Assembly: GCF_951805225.1 (NCBI RefSeq)
Contig: NZ_OX638201.1
Span: 4,526,001 to 4,590,000 of the forward strand
Reading direction: 5' to 3'
DNA from: an uncultured Flavobacterium sp.
Lineage (GTDB): Bacteria; Bacteroidota; Bacteroidia; Flavobacteriales; Flavobacteriaceae
DNA length: 64,000 nt
This document shows, piece by piece, positions 1 through 8,872 of this stretch (its first letter is position 1; every line of letters starts with the position of its first letter). Below the pieces are notes generated by a model. That model saw only the letters and a list, made by a program, of their open reading frames with translations. It had not been told where the DNA came from and searched no databases. Made by a program: the position numbers and the translations under genes.

Positions 1-3
1 CTT

Positions 4-1152
4 ATGAATGCTTTAAAACTACCAAAACCAATCTTCCCAATTCTCCTTTTTCTACTCTTTTTTATTTCTTGCAAAAAAGAACAACCGAAAGCGCCGCCGC
101 CCATTCAGGCTCCTTTTGTCACAGTAAAAAGTGAAGATGTCCCAATTTATAAAGATTTTGCCGGACAAACTTTTGGCGAATTAGACATTGAATTAATTGC
201 ACGAGTAGACGGAATATTGACTGGAGTATATTTTAAAGAAGGTCAAAAAGTTAAAAAAGGTCAATTGCTTTATACAATTGATCCGTTAGAATATGAAACT
301 AAAGTTGAACAAGCTCGCGGACAGGTTGCTGTTGCACAAAGTAGCTTGGTAAATGCTAACGAAGAATTAAAAAGAATTAGGCCACTTGCTGATATGAATG
401 CCGTAAGTAAGCGAGAATTAGACGCCGCAGTTGCAAAAGACAAAGCCGCAAGATCTAATTATGCCAGTATGCAGGCAAGTTTAAAAAATCAGGAAATAGA
501 AAGAGGTTATTGCAATATTAAATCTCCAATCGATGGCGTTATCGGACTTTCGAATGCCAGATTAGGAGACTACATTACCAAATTAGGTAATGCCTCGAGA
601 TTGAATATGGTTTCGAAGCTTGATAAAGTAAGAGTGCAATTTACAGTTAGTGAATCTGATTATCTTAAATACCAAAAAAGCACTAAACAAGGAGAGAAAA
701 TCACGGATCTTCAGCTAATATTATCAGACGGAAGTATTCATCCTGAAAAAGGAACTCTGAATTTTTCGGATACTAAAATAGATCCCACAACAGGAACAGT
801 AACTATTGAAGCACAATTTCCAAATCCTGACGGAACTTTGCGTTCAGGGCAATTTGGAAAAGTTCGTGTTCTGATTCGCACAGCAAAAGATGCAATCGTA
901 ATTCCTCAAAAAGCAGTTACCGAAATTCAGGGACTATTTCAGGTTTCTATAATTGATGATAAAAACACTATTCAAACCCGAATGGTCGAAGTAGGTCAAA
1001 AAACTGGTGTTGACTGGATTATTACAAAAGGACTTAAGCCTAATGAAAGAGTAGCTATAATTGGTAATCAGTTTATTCAACCCGGATCAACTGTTGCCCC
1101 AGTTCCTTATGTAGCCGACAAAAAACAGATTGCATCATCTCAAAACGACTAA
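4..1152 (+). CDS. RND efflux periplasmic adaptor (membrane fusion) lipoprotein
   Basis: Adaptor that links the inner-membrane RND pump encoded next to it with an outer-membrane channel. The 382-residue protein starts with a hydrophobic segment ending in the lipobox FFISC, so it is probably lipid-anchored at Cys23. Then come a barrel-sandwich (lipoyl-like) half with the motif IARVDGILTGVYFKEGQKVKKGQ, a central coiled-coil hairpin (about residues 95-160), the second lipoyl half ending in IKSPIDGVIG, and beta-barrel and membrane-proximal domains. Length is normal for the AcrA/MexA family. The stop lies 3 nt before the pump gene, so the two are co-transcribed. The promoter lies outside the window. 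Substrate is not deducible. Confidence 0.93.
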   Translation: MNALKLPKPIFPILLFLLFFISCKKEQPKAPPPIQAPFVTVKSEDVPIYKDFAGQTFGELDIELIARVDGILTGVYFKEGQKVKKGQLLYTIDPLEYETKVEQARGQVAVAQSSLVNANEELKRIRPLADMNAVSKRELDAAVAKDKAARSNYASMQASLKNQEIERGYCNIKSPIDGVIGLSNARLGDYITKLGNASRLNMVSKLDKVRVQFTVSESDYLKYQKSTKQGEKITDLQLILSDGSIHPEKGTLNFSDTKIDPTTGTVTIEAQFPNPDGTLRSGQFGKVRVLIRTAKDAIVIPQKAVTEIQGLFQVSIIDDKNTIQTRMVEVGQKTGVDWIITKGLKPNERVAIIGNQFIQPGSTVAPVPYVADKKQIASSQND

Positions 1153-1155
1153 ATT

Positions 1156-4100
1156 ATGGATAATTTTTTTGTAAGAAGACCGATAGTCGCCATCGTGCTA
1201 TCCATATTTATCGTTATTATTGGAGGGCTTTCAATCCTTGGAACTCCCATTGCACAATATCCCGAAATTGCACCGCCTTTGGTACAAGTTTCAACTAGTT
1301 ATAGAGGTGCAAATGCCTTAAATGTAGAGCAAGCCGTTGCCACACCAATTGAACAAAAAGTAAACGGAGTTGAAAACATGCTCTACATGCAATCCACCAA
1401 TACCGGAGATGGAAGTATGACTCTGAACATTACATTTGATATGGGAACTGATTTGGATATCGCAACAATGCTTACCCAAAACAGAGTAAATGAAGCCACC
1501 AACAAACTCCCAAACGATGTAAAAACAACGGGAGTTACGACCAAAAAGTCGCTTTCGATGCCTTTGCTTATTATATCATTATTCTCTCCCGAAAAAACAT
1601 TCGACAATAACTTTTTAACCAATTACGCCAATATCAATATTGTAGATGCATTGGCGCGTATTAAAGGTGTTGGAGAAGTTACACTCTACGGAGGAAGTAG
1701 TTATGCAATGAGAATTTGGGTCAAGCCCGATATCATGTCCAAATACAATCTGACAGTTCCCGATATTATTCAGGCGATTAAAGAACAAAATGCGATTTCG
1801 CCAGGAGGAAAATTTGGAGCACCACCAGCAAAAGACAATAATGAATTTACCTATAATGTAACGCTAAAAGATCGTTTAGTAAATCCTGAAGATTTTGAAA
1901 ATATCATTCTAAAATCAAACATCAACAATCAACAAGTTCGTTTAAAAGATGTTGGAACCGTGACTTTAGGAACTGAAAGTTATGCATCAGTCGCCAGACT
2001 AAACGGAAGTCCTGCAGGAACAATTGGAATTAAACAAATGCCAGGTTCTAATGCCTTAGAAGTTGCTGCCAATGTCAAAAAAACCATCGAACAATTAAGC
2101 AAACGTTTCCCGCAGGATTTAAAATATCGGGTTTCATTAGATACAACCCTCGCCATTTCTGAAGGAATAAACGAAATCATGCACACACTTGTAGAAGCGA
2201 TTATATTGGTAATTATAGTAGTTTTTATCTTTTTGCAAAACTGGCGTGCAACGCTGATTCCGTTAGTAACCGTTCCTGTTTCCTTGGTTGGAGTTTTCAT
2301 GCTTTTCCCACTATTAGGATTCTCAGTAAACGTACTTTCACTTTTAGGATTAGTACTCGCGATTGGTATTGTGGTCGATGATGCAATTGTCGTCGTCGAG
2401 GCCGTAATGCATCATATCGAACAAGGAATGTCTCCAAAAGACGCTACAAATCAGGCGATGAAAGAAGTTTCGGGTCCCGTAATTGCCATCGCAATTGTAT
2501 TAACCGCCGTATTTATTCCCGTTGCGTTAACACCCGGAATTACTGGACGACTTTATCAGCAATTTGCCATTACGATTGCGATTTCGGTAATATTTTCCGC
2601 TTTAAGCGCCTTAACTTTAAGTCCCGCATTATGTTCTTTATTACTAAAACCCAATCAGGAAGCAAAAGGCTGGCTTGGAAAATTCTTTGCCGCTTTCAAT
2701 CGAAAATTTTCATCCTTTACAGATAAATACACCGGATTTTCAGGTTTTCTAATCAAGAAAATGGCTCGAAGTTTTATTTTCATCGGAATACTGATTGGAG
2801 CCATTATTCTCTTGGGAGGAAAAATTCCGGGTGGATTCGTTCCCGAGGAAGATCAAGGATATATGTTTGTAAATATCGAATTACCCGGCGCTTCATCCTT
2901 AGAAAGAACCAATAAAGTGATTCAGAAAATTGAACATATTTTAGCTAAAAATGATGGTGTCGAATATTATACTTCTGTTGCCGGATTTAGTTTAATCAAA
3001 AACTCGGTTGCAACCAATAACGGATTCTTTTTCGTAGCCTTGAAAGAATGGAAAGAACGTAAACAAGACGTTTTTCAGATTCTAAAAGAAGTAAATGGAA
3101 AAGTAGTTTTTGGAATTCCCGAAGCAACCGTCTTTGCTTTTGGTCCACCGCCAATTACCGGAATTGGTAATGCCGCAGGATTCTCAATGATGCTTCAGGA
3201 TAAGGAAGGAAATACACCTCAATATCTCTTTGAAAACTCACAACGTTTTATGGCTGAAGCTAAGAAACGACCGGAAATTGGAACAATCCGAACGACCTTT
3301 AATCCAAATGTACCACAAATTAGTCTTGATGTCGATCGCGAAAAAGTTACAGAACTTGGGCTTTCTCTTTCAGATGTCAATCTCGCTATTGGTGCCAGTT
3401 TAGGAGGTCAATATATTAATGAATTCAACAAATTTGGACGTCAATATATTGTATTACTTCAGGCAGATCCAAGTTTTACAGTAAATCCCGAAGACATAAA
3501 TAAGATTTTTGTTCGAAGTAAAAGCAACAAAATGATTCCGATTTCGAGTATTGCGACCATTCGAAAAGAAAGCGGACCAGAATTTACGACCCGATTTAAT
3601 TTGTATAGGGCCGCAGAAATTGGTGGAACGCCCGCGCCCGGATTTACTTCCGCGCAAGCGATGACTGCTTTAGAAGAAACCGCTCAAAAAACCTTGCCAG
3701 CAGCGATGAGTTATGAATGGGCGAATATGAGTTATCAGGAAAAACAAGCCGAAGGAAAAGGAAATACAGTATTCATCATGGCACTTGTTTTTGTATTCCT
3801 GATTTTGGCAGCACAATACGAAAGTTGGAAATTGCCATTTAGCGTACTTCTGGGAACTCCTTTTGCTGTTTTTGGCGCATTTTTAGGATTATACATCTGT
3901 CGCTTTTTTAGTCCGGATTATGTCAATAATGTCTTTGCACAAATTGGACTTGTTATGCTTATTGGACTCGCCGCCAAAAACGCCATTTTGATTGTCGAAT
4001 TTGCCAAAGAAGAATATGAAAAAGGAATGCCGGTAAAAGAAGCAGCTTTATACGCAGCCAAACTTCGTTTCCGTCCAATTCTAATGACAGCATTTGCATT

Positions 4101-4302
4101 TATTTTGGGAGTTGTGCCTTTGTTAACCGCAACCGGAGCCGGAGCTCAAGCAAGAAAAGTAATGGGAATGACCGTTTTTAGCGGTATGCTCGTCGCCACC
4201 ATTTTAGGAGTCTGTTTGATTCCGGTGTTATTTGTATTTATTGAAACTTTTGGAAAGAAACCTTCAAAAGAAATTGATGAACCTAAAAAGGAAGAGCCAT
4301 GA
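1156..4302 (+). CDS. RND multidrug efflux permease (HAE-1, AcrB/MexB-like)
   Basis: Proton-driven inner-membrane pump of 1048 residues, full length for hydrophobe/amphiphile RND exporters. It opens with MDNFFVRRPIVAIVLS, typical of TM1 in this family. The proton-relay residues are present: Asp-Asp in GIVVDDAIVVVEAV (about residue 407) and Lys in GLAAKNAILIVEF (about residue 940). Two large periplasmic loops follow TM1 and TM7. The pump gene overlaps the outer-membrane channel gene by 4 nt, giving a classical three-gene efflux operon. Nothing in the sequence identifies the exported compound. Confidence 0.96.
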   Translation: MDNFFVRRPIVAIVLSIFIVIIGGLSILGTPIAQYPEIAPPLVQVSTSYRGANALNVEQAVATPIEQKVNGVENMLYMQSTNTGDGSMTLNITFDMGTDLDIATMLTQNRVNEATNKLPNDVKTTGVTTKKSLSMPLLIISLFSPEKTFDNNFLTNYANINIVDALARIKGVGEVTLYGGSSYAMRIWVKPDIMSKYNLTVPDIIQAIKEQNAISPGGKFGAPPAKDNNEFTYNVTLKDRLVNPEDFENIILKSNINNQQVRLKDVGTVTLGTESYASVARLNGSPAGTIGIKQMPGSNALEVAANVKKTIEQLSKRFPQDLKYRVSLDTTLAISEGINEIMHTLVEAIILVIIVVFIFLQNWRATLIPLVTVPVSLVGVFMLFPLLGFSVNVLSLLGLVLAIGIVVDDAIVVVEAVMHHIEQGMSPKDATNQAMKEVSGPVIAIAIVLTAVFIPVALTPGITGRLYQQFAITIAISVIFSALSALTLSPALCSLLLKPNQEAKGWLGKFFAAFNRKFSSFTDKYTGFSGFLIKKMARSFIFIGILIGAIILLGGKIPGGFVPEEDQGYMFVNIELPGASSLERTNKVIQKIEHILAKNDGVEYYTSVAGFSLIKNSVATNNGFFFVALKEWKERKQDVFQILKEVNGKVVFGIPEATVFAFGPPPITGIGNAAGFSMMLQDKEGNTPQYLFENSQRFMAEAKKRPEIGTIRTTFNPNVPQISLDVDREKVTELGLSLSDVNLAIGASLGGQYINEFNKFGRQYIVLLQADPSFTVNPEDINKIFVRSKSNKMIPISSIATIRKESGPEFTTRFNLYRAAEIGGTPAPGFTSAQAMTALEETAQKTLPAAMSYEWANMSYQEKQAEGKGNTVFIMALVFVFLILAAQYESWKLPFSVLLGTPFAVFGAFLGLYICRFFSPDYVNNVFAQIGLVMLIGLAAKNAILIVEFAKEEYEKGMPVKEAALYAAKLRFRPILMTAFAFILGVVPLLTATGAGAQARKVMGMTVFSGMLVATILGVCLIPVLFVFIETFGKKPSKEIDEPKKEEP

Positions 4303-5663
4303 AAAATCTAAAATTAATAGTAGCAGTACTTTTGATGGCCGTTTTTCCTTATGGATGTATGGTTGGACCAAAATACAAGCAACCCGAACAACCTAAACCG
4401 GAAACTTTTTTGCATGGTGATCATAGTACGGACACAACAAATACGGTGCGAACCATAAAATGGTCAACAATCTTTAATGATCCCGTTTTAATTGGATTAA
4501 TCGAAAAAGGGCTTCAAAACAACTTCGATTTAAAGATCGCTATTTCACGATTAGAGCAAGCCAGAGCCAATCTGGGAGTTGCTAAAGCCGACTTATATCC
4601 TTCTTTTCAATATTCAGGACAAGTAAATAGTGCTGAAACGTTTGCAATGCCTAATTCTGCTTTTGCAAACATGTCATGGGAATTGGATTTTTGGGGAAAA
4701 TACCGTCATCAGAACAAAGCCTTTCTAAATGATCTTTTGGCTTCTGATGAAGCTCGAAAAGTAGTACTTTCAGATATCGTAAGTAATATTGCGATTTCGT
4801 ATTTTGAATTACGTGATTTTGACAATCAATTGGAAATCACGATTCATACTTTAGAAACAAGACAAAAAGCTTATGATATTATAAACGAACGTTTTAAAAG
4901 TGGTTATGTTGCTGAATTAGATAAAGTTCAAATCGAACAACAAGTTGCAATTGCCGAAGCTAATATTCCTGCTATTAAAAGACAAATTACAGCACTTGAA
5001 AATTCGATTTCAATTTTAATCGGACAAGTTCCGCAACCTATAGAAAGAGGAAAAACCAATAGCGAATTATTGATTCTCACTACTTTTCCAACTTCAATTC
5101 CATCTGCTTTGCTCGAAAACCGACCTGACGTAAAAGCCACTGAACTTTTGTACCGTTCTGCAAACGAAAGAATTGGTGTTGCACAAGCCATGCAATATCC
5201 ATCTTTTAATATTGCGGCTTTGGCTGGTTTTACGAGTGTTATGGTTGCAGATTTATTTAACGATGCTTCGTATTTACAAAATGTTGGCGCAGGAGTTACA
5301 GGTCCAATTTTCAATTTCGGAAAAAACAAACGTCGTGTCGAAGTTAACCGTCAAATTGCCGAAGAACGCAAACTGAACTTTCAAAAAACTTATTTAATAG
5401 CTATTTCTGAAGTTGAAAATTCGCTTCAAAATGTAGCGATGTACAAAGAAGAATGGGCTGCAAGAAACAGACAAGTCATAGCTGCCCAAACAAATTATGA
5501 TTTATCAAATGCCAGATATTACAATGGTTACGTTTCATATCTGGAAGTTCTGGATGCACAAAGATCACTATTTGAAGCACAACTTAGCCTTTCTCAATTG
5601 ACACAAAAACAATTAACCTCAATGATCCAATTGTATAAAGCACTTGGCGGAGGATGGAATTAG
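4299..5663 (+). CDS. Outer-membrane efflux channel lipoprotein (NodT/OprM-like, TolC family)
   Basis: Outer-membrane exit duct of the RND system. The 454-residue product has an N-terminal lipoprotein signal ending VFPYGCMVGPKYKQP, characteristic of the NodT/OprM subgroup. Two OEP repeats follow with the usual long helices (RLEQARANLGVAKADLYPS; the second repeat starts near LLYRSANERIGVAQAM). ATG overlaps the end of the pump gene (ATGA, 4 nt), suggesting translational coupling. It is the last gene of the operon and is followed by a strong hairpin at 5729-5767. Confidence 0.94.
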   Translation: MKNLKLIVAVLLMAVFPYGCMVGPKYKQPEQPKPETFLHGDHSTDTTNTVRTIKWSTIFNDPVLIGLIEKGLQNNFDLKIAISRLEQARANLGVAKADLYPSFQYSGQVNSAETFAMPNSAFANMSWELDFWGKYRHQNKAFLNDLLASDEARKVVLSDIVSNIAISYFELRDFDNQLEITIHTLETRQKAYDIINERFKSGYVAELDKVQIEQQVAIAEANIPAIKRQITALENSISILIGQVPQPIERGKTNSELLILTTFPTSIPSALLENRPDVKATELLYRSANERIGVAQAMQYPSFNIAALAGFTSVMVADLFNDASYLQNVGAGVTGPIFNFGKNKRRVEVNRQIAEERKLNFQKTYLIAISEVENSLQNVAMYKEEWAARNRQVIAAQTNYDLSNARYYNGYVSYLEVLDAQRSLFEAQLSLSQLTQKQLTSMIQLYKALGGGWN

Positions 5664-5675
5664 TTTTTTTTTAAA

Positions 5676-5707
5676 GGTACTAAGGTTCTGAGTTGCTGAG
5701 GTACTAA
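5676..5707 (+). repeat. Tandem 8-bp repeat array, forward arm
   Basis: Four uninterrupted octamers: GGTACTAA, GGTTCTGA, GTTGCTGA, GGTACTAA. They fit the consensus G-K-T-N-C-T-R-A. The same octamer words occur in reverse orientation at 5812-5843, on the other side of the terminator hairpin. The array is non-coding. Confidence 0.85.
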
Positions 5708-5728
5708 GCTTTTAAAATCTATGAGCAT

Positions 5729-5767
5729 AAAAAAAAGCATCAGCCTTGGCTGATGCTTTTTTTATTT
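5729..5767 (+). terminator. Intrinsic terminator of efflux operon
   Basis: Stem AGCATCAGCC / GGCTGATGCT flanked by an A-run on the left and a T-run on the right. It can act in both directions, serving the efflux operon on + and the convergent bacilliredoxin gene on -. Confidence 0.9.
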
Positions 5768-5772
5768 AAATC

Positions 5773-5843
5773 TTTGTCCCTCTGTACCTTTGCTACTTTG
5801 AACCTAAAAACTTAGCGCCTTAGTAACTCAGAACCTTAGTCCC
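5773..5843 (-). repeat. Two tandem 8-bp repeat arrays, reverse arm
   Basis: Read on +, the units are TTTGTCCC, TCTGTACC, TTTGCTAC, TTTGAACC (5773-5804). A 7-nt junction TAAAAAC follows, then TTAGCGCC, TTAGTAAC, TCAGAACC, TTAGTCCC (5812-5843). The second block is the reverse complement of the octamer type at 5676-5707. The first block uses a sister word with TTTG in place of TTAG. The strict 8-nt periodicity is directly visible. Confidence 0.85.
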
Positions 5844-5850
5844 TTAAAAA

Positions 5851-6261
5851 TTAGCAAAACTCATTAAACGCATCTTGCAAGTTCTCAGCGATTAATTCCG
5901 CTGGACGACCTTCGATGTGGTGACGTTCTAACATATGAACCAATTCTCCGTTTTTGAATAAAGCCATAGATGGCGAAGATGGAGGAAAAGGAAACATATG
6001 TTGTCTTGCAGCATCAACAGCTTCTTTGTCAACACCAGCAAAAACAGTAATTAAGTGATCTGGTTTTTTAGCTCCTTCTAAACTCATTTTTGCTCCCGGA
6101 CGTGCATTTCTTGCAGCACAACCACAAACAGAGTTTACAACAACTAGAGTGGTACCTTCAGCTTTGATAGCATTCTCTACAGCGTCAGCACTATGTAAAT
6201 CTTGAAAACCTGCAGCTGTCAATTCAGCTTGCATTGGTTTTACCATTTCTTCTGGATACAT
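5851..6261 (-). CDS. Bacilliredoxin family protein (BrxA/BrxB, DUF1094/YphP-YqiW)
   Basis: Thioredoxin-fold protein of 136 residues. The signature active site CGC is at residues 46-48 in NSVCGCAARNARPG, the motif that defines bacilliredoxins. In Firmicutes these proteins remove bacillithiol from oxidised protein cysteines, and many Bacteroidota also make bacillithiol. The C-terminal FPPSSPSMALFKNGELVHMLERHHIEGR is also family-typical. Length is normal. It is monocistronic, convergent with the efflux operon, and shares its terminator region. Whether this organism makes bacillithiol cannot be judged from the window. Confidence 0.92.
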   Translation of the reverse strand: MYPEEMVKPMQAELTAAGFQDLHSADAVENAIKAEGTTLVVVNSVCGCAARNARPGAKMSLEGAKKPDHLITVFAGVDKEAVDAARQHMFPFPPSSPSMALFKNGELVHMLERHHIEGRPAELIAENLQDAFNEFC

Positions 6262-6441
6262 ATTTCTTATTTTTAAATTTTACTTTTGAACTGCAAAGTT
6301 ACAAAGTTTACTCGCAACTACTTAATTTCAAGTATAAAGTTTTGTTATAGTACGATAATAGATTATAAATCAAGCCAAATGTTATAAAATCCAGTCAAAT
6401 ATTCTCGCTTCACTACTAATTTAATAATGGATCTTTAATTA

Positions 6442-6870
6442 TTAAAGTGCAAGTTTTACCCTTCTGTCAGGAAACTCATAATTATGTTGTTTCAAATAAT
6501 TTTTTCTGCCTATTAATTTGTGCCTGGTTGCCGAAACCGTTGACTTACTTTGTTCCGGAATTTCGATAGTTGAAAGATAACTGCTCAAATATTTTTTAAG
6601 CATTTGAATATTCTCAACCTCAACAGAATAAATAGTTTTCTTTCCAACATTTTCTATAGCTACCAGATTTGCTTTTTTTAATTCTAACAAATGTTTCGAT
6701 ATCGTCGATTGAGCTAACGGAATTAATTCAACAATTTCCCCACAAGTTCTATTGTTTCTTTTCCATAAAAGCGTCATAATTTCAATTCGGGTTGGATGTC
6801 CAAGAGCTTTGCAAATTTTGCCTATTGCTTTTGTTTCTAAATCAAAATTTAAGTGTTTTGTAATTCCCAT
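6442..6870 (-). CDS. ArsR-family winged-helix transcriptional regulator
   Basis: A 142-residue regulator. A winged helix-turn-helix runs from about residue 14 to 95: ALGHPTRIEIMTLLWKRN, then the recognition-helix region IPLAQSTISKHLLELKKANLV and a wing. It lacks an obvious ELCVCDL metal site of the arsenic/cadmium sensors; the equivalent stretch reads NNRTCGEIVELI with a single Cys. The inducer is therefore unknown. The basic C-terminal tail (RHKLIGRKNYLKQHN) is an extension relative to minimal ArsR proteins. No obvious target gene is adjacent. A dyad at 6892-6907 upstream may be its own operator. Confidence 0.88.
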   Translation of the reverse strand: MGITKHLNFDLETKAIGKICKALGHPTRIEIMTLLWKRNNRTCGEIVELIPLAQSTISKHLLELKKANLVAIENVGKKTIYSVEVENIQMLKKYLSSYLSTIEIPEQSKSTVSATRHKLIGRKNYLKQHNYEFPDRRVKLAL

Positions 6871-6891
6871 TAACTTGCCAATTTGTTCATT

Positions 6892-6907
6892 ATCGTAAAA
6901 AAACGAT
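6892..6907. promoter_or_regulatory. Possible autoregulatory operator of the ArsR-type gene
   Basis: Dyad ATCGT-AAAAAA-ACGAT, 22-37 nt upstream of the regulator start and downstream of a candidate minus-strand -7 element TAATTTTG at 6926-6933. This arrangement would let a bound repressor block transcription. Inference from position and symmetry only. Confidence 0.35.
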
Positions 6908-7084
6908 TACAGTAAATCTGTGCGGCAAAATTAAATATCAAAGCAAGTTTTGAATGCCCCCAAAAGGCTCTTAAAGCAAAAGAATAAGACATTTTATTAG
7001 AATGAATCTTCATATTCTAAGGTATCCACTACTTTTTACGATATAAGAATTATTAAAATAGTAATTAAAACAAAGAGATAAATT

Positions 7085-7185
7085 GCACGCAGATTATACC
7101 GATTTAAACAGTTAAGCACAGATTTTTACTTTAAGTTACTATAAAACAAATCTGCTTAAATCTGTAAAATCTAAGTGAAAAGAAA
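7085..7185. repeat. Degenerate inverted repeat of the GCACGCAGAT family
   Basis: The left arm begins GCACGCAGATTATACCGATT. The right arm, 7144-7180, carries AAATCTGCTTAAATCTGT. The same opening word occurs at 8873, 40595 and 53667, each before a further GGATT/GATT series, so this is one dispersed family. Confidence 0.6.
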
Positions 7186-7189
7186 TTTT

Positions 7190-8377
7190 TTATTTAAAGA
7201 TAACACGAAGTAGCGCCTTTATAAACGGAAATTTTGGGCATTTTAAAATCACCTGAAAATCCTGTGCTAAAGTAGTTTCTTCATCCAGAAACTTAAAAAT
7301 CAAAGCCGGATTTCCTTTTCTAAATAAAGAAGAAAAAATAGCACTTCCCAATTCATTATGGCGATACAGAATATCCAAAAGCAATAAATCATAAAACCAA
7401 AATCGGCTTTTTTTATGGAAAGATGACATTTTAATTGATTCTGATGTCATCCTGAGCGGAGTCGAAGGAGCGCAAAGAAACTCGACCAATTCAGATGATT
7501 TTTTATCCGAATTTCTAAACGTAAAACCCGTACTTGCTTTTGTCCATCCGCCGGCAGTTCCAATATTTAAAACTCGTTTTGTGTTTTTTTTCCAAAAAGG
7601 ATAAGATGTCATTGGAATACTTCCCTGCTCCTTTTCGATAATTTCAAAATTCTTTGTTCCGAGTTTCTTCAAATAAAGCTGAATCTCATTTTCGTATTCT
7701 TCTTTTGGAAGTAATTTTTCAGAAAACAAAGTATATTCAACCAAAGCTTCGGTTTTCGAAACAGGCAAAACATACATAAATCTTGTATTCCCTTTTTGTT
7801 CAACCGAAAAATCCATGAAAGTAGCTTGTTCCGGATTGAAGATTTCAGATTCGCTTTTTACAAACCAACCTATAAAATGCTGTTGCAAAACCGGATATTT
7901 CGTTTGATTTTCGGCGAAAGCCTTTGTATAAATACTATTGAATAACGAATCACAAGTATATCTGTTTTCTTCTGTGCCAACAAAAACATGCGTTTCGAGT
8001 TCGTTAATGTCCGTTACTTTTTCATTTAGAAAAGTAATATTTGAATGTTTCAAAAGCGCTTCAAAAACAAAATTATAAAAATCTAAACCCCGAATTTGAT
8101 TGTATTGATAAGGCTTTAACGCCAAATCACGTTTAAAGTTTTCATCGGCAAATAAAGCCGAATCCCACTTTTTGAAAATAATAGAATCCCAAATTGTTTC
8201 TTCTTTTGCCCAAAAACACCAAGTTCTGTCATTTGTTTTTTTTAAATCCTGATCTAAAAGCAAAATAGATTTGTCTGAAAATTTTCCGGACAATGCCATT
8301 TTATAAACAGTCATCAAAGCAGATAAACCTGATCCGGTAAAAATGTAGTTGAAATGTTTTATTTGCGAGGAAGTCAT
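7190..8377 (-). CDS. crtY: Lycopene cyclase family protein (CrtY-like) with in-frame repeat insertion
   Basis: Probable lycopene beta-cyclase, a membrane-associated flavoprotein that closes the rings of lycopene to give beta-carotene. The N terminus has the Rossmann motif YIFTGSGLSALMTVYKMA, then LLLDQDLKKTNDRTWCFW, the typical second block of bacterial CrtY. ATG at 8377 is preferred over the TTG two codons upstream, giving 395 residues. Around residues 296-315 the protein contains FLCAPSTPLRMTS, encoded by an intergenic-type repeat (7445-7477) inserted in frame just before the conserved FWFYDLLLLDILYRHNELG stretch. No other carotenoid gene is in the window. It follows the thioredoxin gene after 18 nt. 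Function is likely, but activity with the insertion is untested. Confidence 0.85.
   Translation of the reverse strand: MTSSQIKHFNYIFTGSGLSALMTVYKMALSGKFSDKSILLLDQDLKKTNDRTWCFWAKEETIWDSIIFKKWDSALFADENFKRDLALKPYQYNQIRGLDFYNFVFEALLKHSNITFLNEKVTDINELETHVFVGTEENRYTCDSLFNSIYTKAFAENQTKYPVLQQHFIGWFVKSESEIFNPEQATFMDFSVEQKGNTRFMYVLPVSKTEALVEYTLFSEKLLPKEEYENEIQLYLKKLGTKNFEIIEKEQGSIPMTSYPFWKKNTKRVLNIGTAGGWTKASTGFTFRNSDKKSSELVEFLCAPSTPLRMTSESIKMSSFHKKSRFWFYDLLLLDILYRHNELGSAIFSSLFRKGNPALIFKFLDEETTLAQDFQVILKCPKFPFIKALLRVIFK
7445..7477. repeat. Intergenic-type repeat embedded in the lycopene cyclase gene
   Basis: On + the element reads TGTCATCCTGAGCGGAGTCG followed by AAGGAGCGCAAAG. It matches, with few changes, the non-coding copy at 40687-40713 (reverse strand TGTCAGTCTGAGCGAAGTCG). 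Elements of this wording are normally intergenic in Bacteroidota; here the reading frame stays open through it. Confidence 0.8.
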
Positions 8378-8395
8378 CTTCAAAAATAAGAAATT

Positions 8396-8860
8396 TTATT
8401 CTTTCAATTTTTCTAAAAGAATTTTAAAATCCTTCGGACTTAAATAGTTGTTGTACTGCAGAATAATTTCTTTTTTCTCATTCAAAACACATAAAACCGG
8501 ATAAACAATATGATTATTCATCGTTCCTAATTGCAAAGCCAGTTCATGAACGCCAACATTATTCCCCGAAGGTTGATATTTAAAAACCTGATTATTGAAC
8601 AGAATATCTCGCTTTTCTTCGGCATTTAAATCAATGAAATAAAACTCGGAATTCAGTTTACCAATAATTTCCTGATTTTTAAAAGTGGTACTTTTCATTC
8701 TTTGGCAAAACTGACACCAATCTGTATGGATGAAAACGATTATTTTTCGCTTTTGAATTTGCTGCAAACTATCTACTTCCTCAAAACTTCTGCTTTTTAA
8801 TTGACAGAATCCTGTTGAAGTTATACCGAAGAAGATTATAAATAGTATTAGCTTTTTCAT
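8396..8860 (-). CDS. Periplasmic thioredoxin-like protein
   Basis: A 154-residue exported thiol-disulfide protein. The N-terminal signal peptide MKKLILFIIFFGITSTGFCQ is followed by a thioredoxin domain whose active site is Cys49-Gln-Phe-Cys52 in FIHTDWCQFCQRM. This resembles DUF255/thioredoxin_7-type proteins rather than classical WCGPC thioredoxins. The conserved cis-Pro region reads YPVLCVLNEKKE. The gene is downstream of the TonB receptor gene and upstream of the lycopene cyclase gene, all on the minus strand. An inverted repeat of about 135 bp separates it from the receptor, so co-transcription with the receptor is doubtful. Confidence 0.85.
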   Translation of the reverse strand: MKKLILFIIFFGITSTGFCQLKSRSFEEVDSLQQIQKRKIIVFIHTDWCQFCQRMKSTTFKNQEIIGKLNSEFYFIDLNAEEKRDILFNNQVFKYQPSGNNVGVHELALQLGTMNNHIVYPVLCVLNEKKEIILQYNNYLSPKDFKILLEKLKE

Positions 8861-8872
8861 TTGTTTTTTATT

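Larger units (their letters stand above)
6871..7189. other. Gene-free 319-bp interval
   Basis: Holds the promoter region of the ArsR-type gene on its left side and a degenerate inverted repeat on its right side (7085-7185). I see no open reading frame, RNA gene or terminator that I can support. Confidence 0.6.

Noticed and set aside
5676..5843. Possible CRISPR array
   Set aside because: Units are 8 bp without spacers, far shorter than CRISPR repeats, and no cas gene is present.
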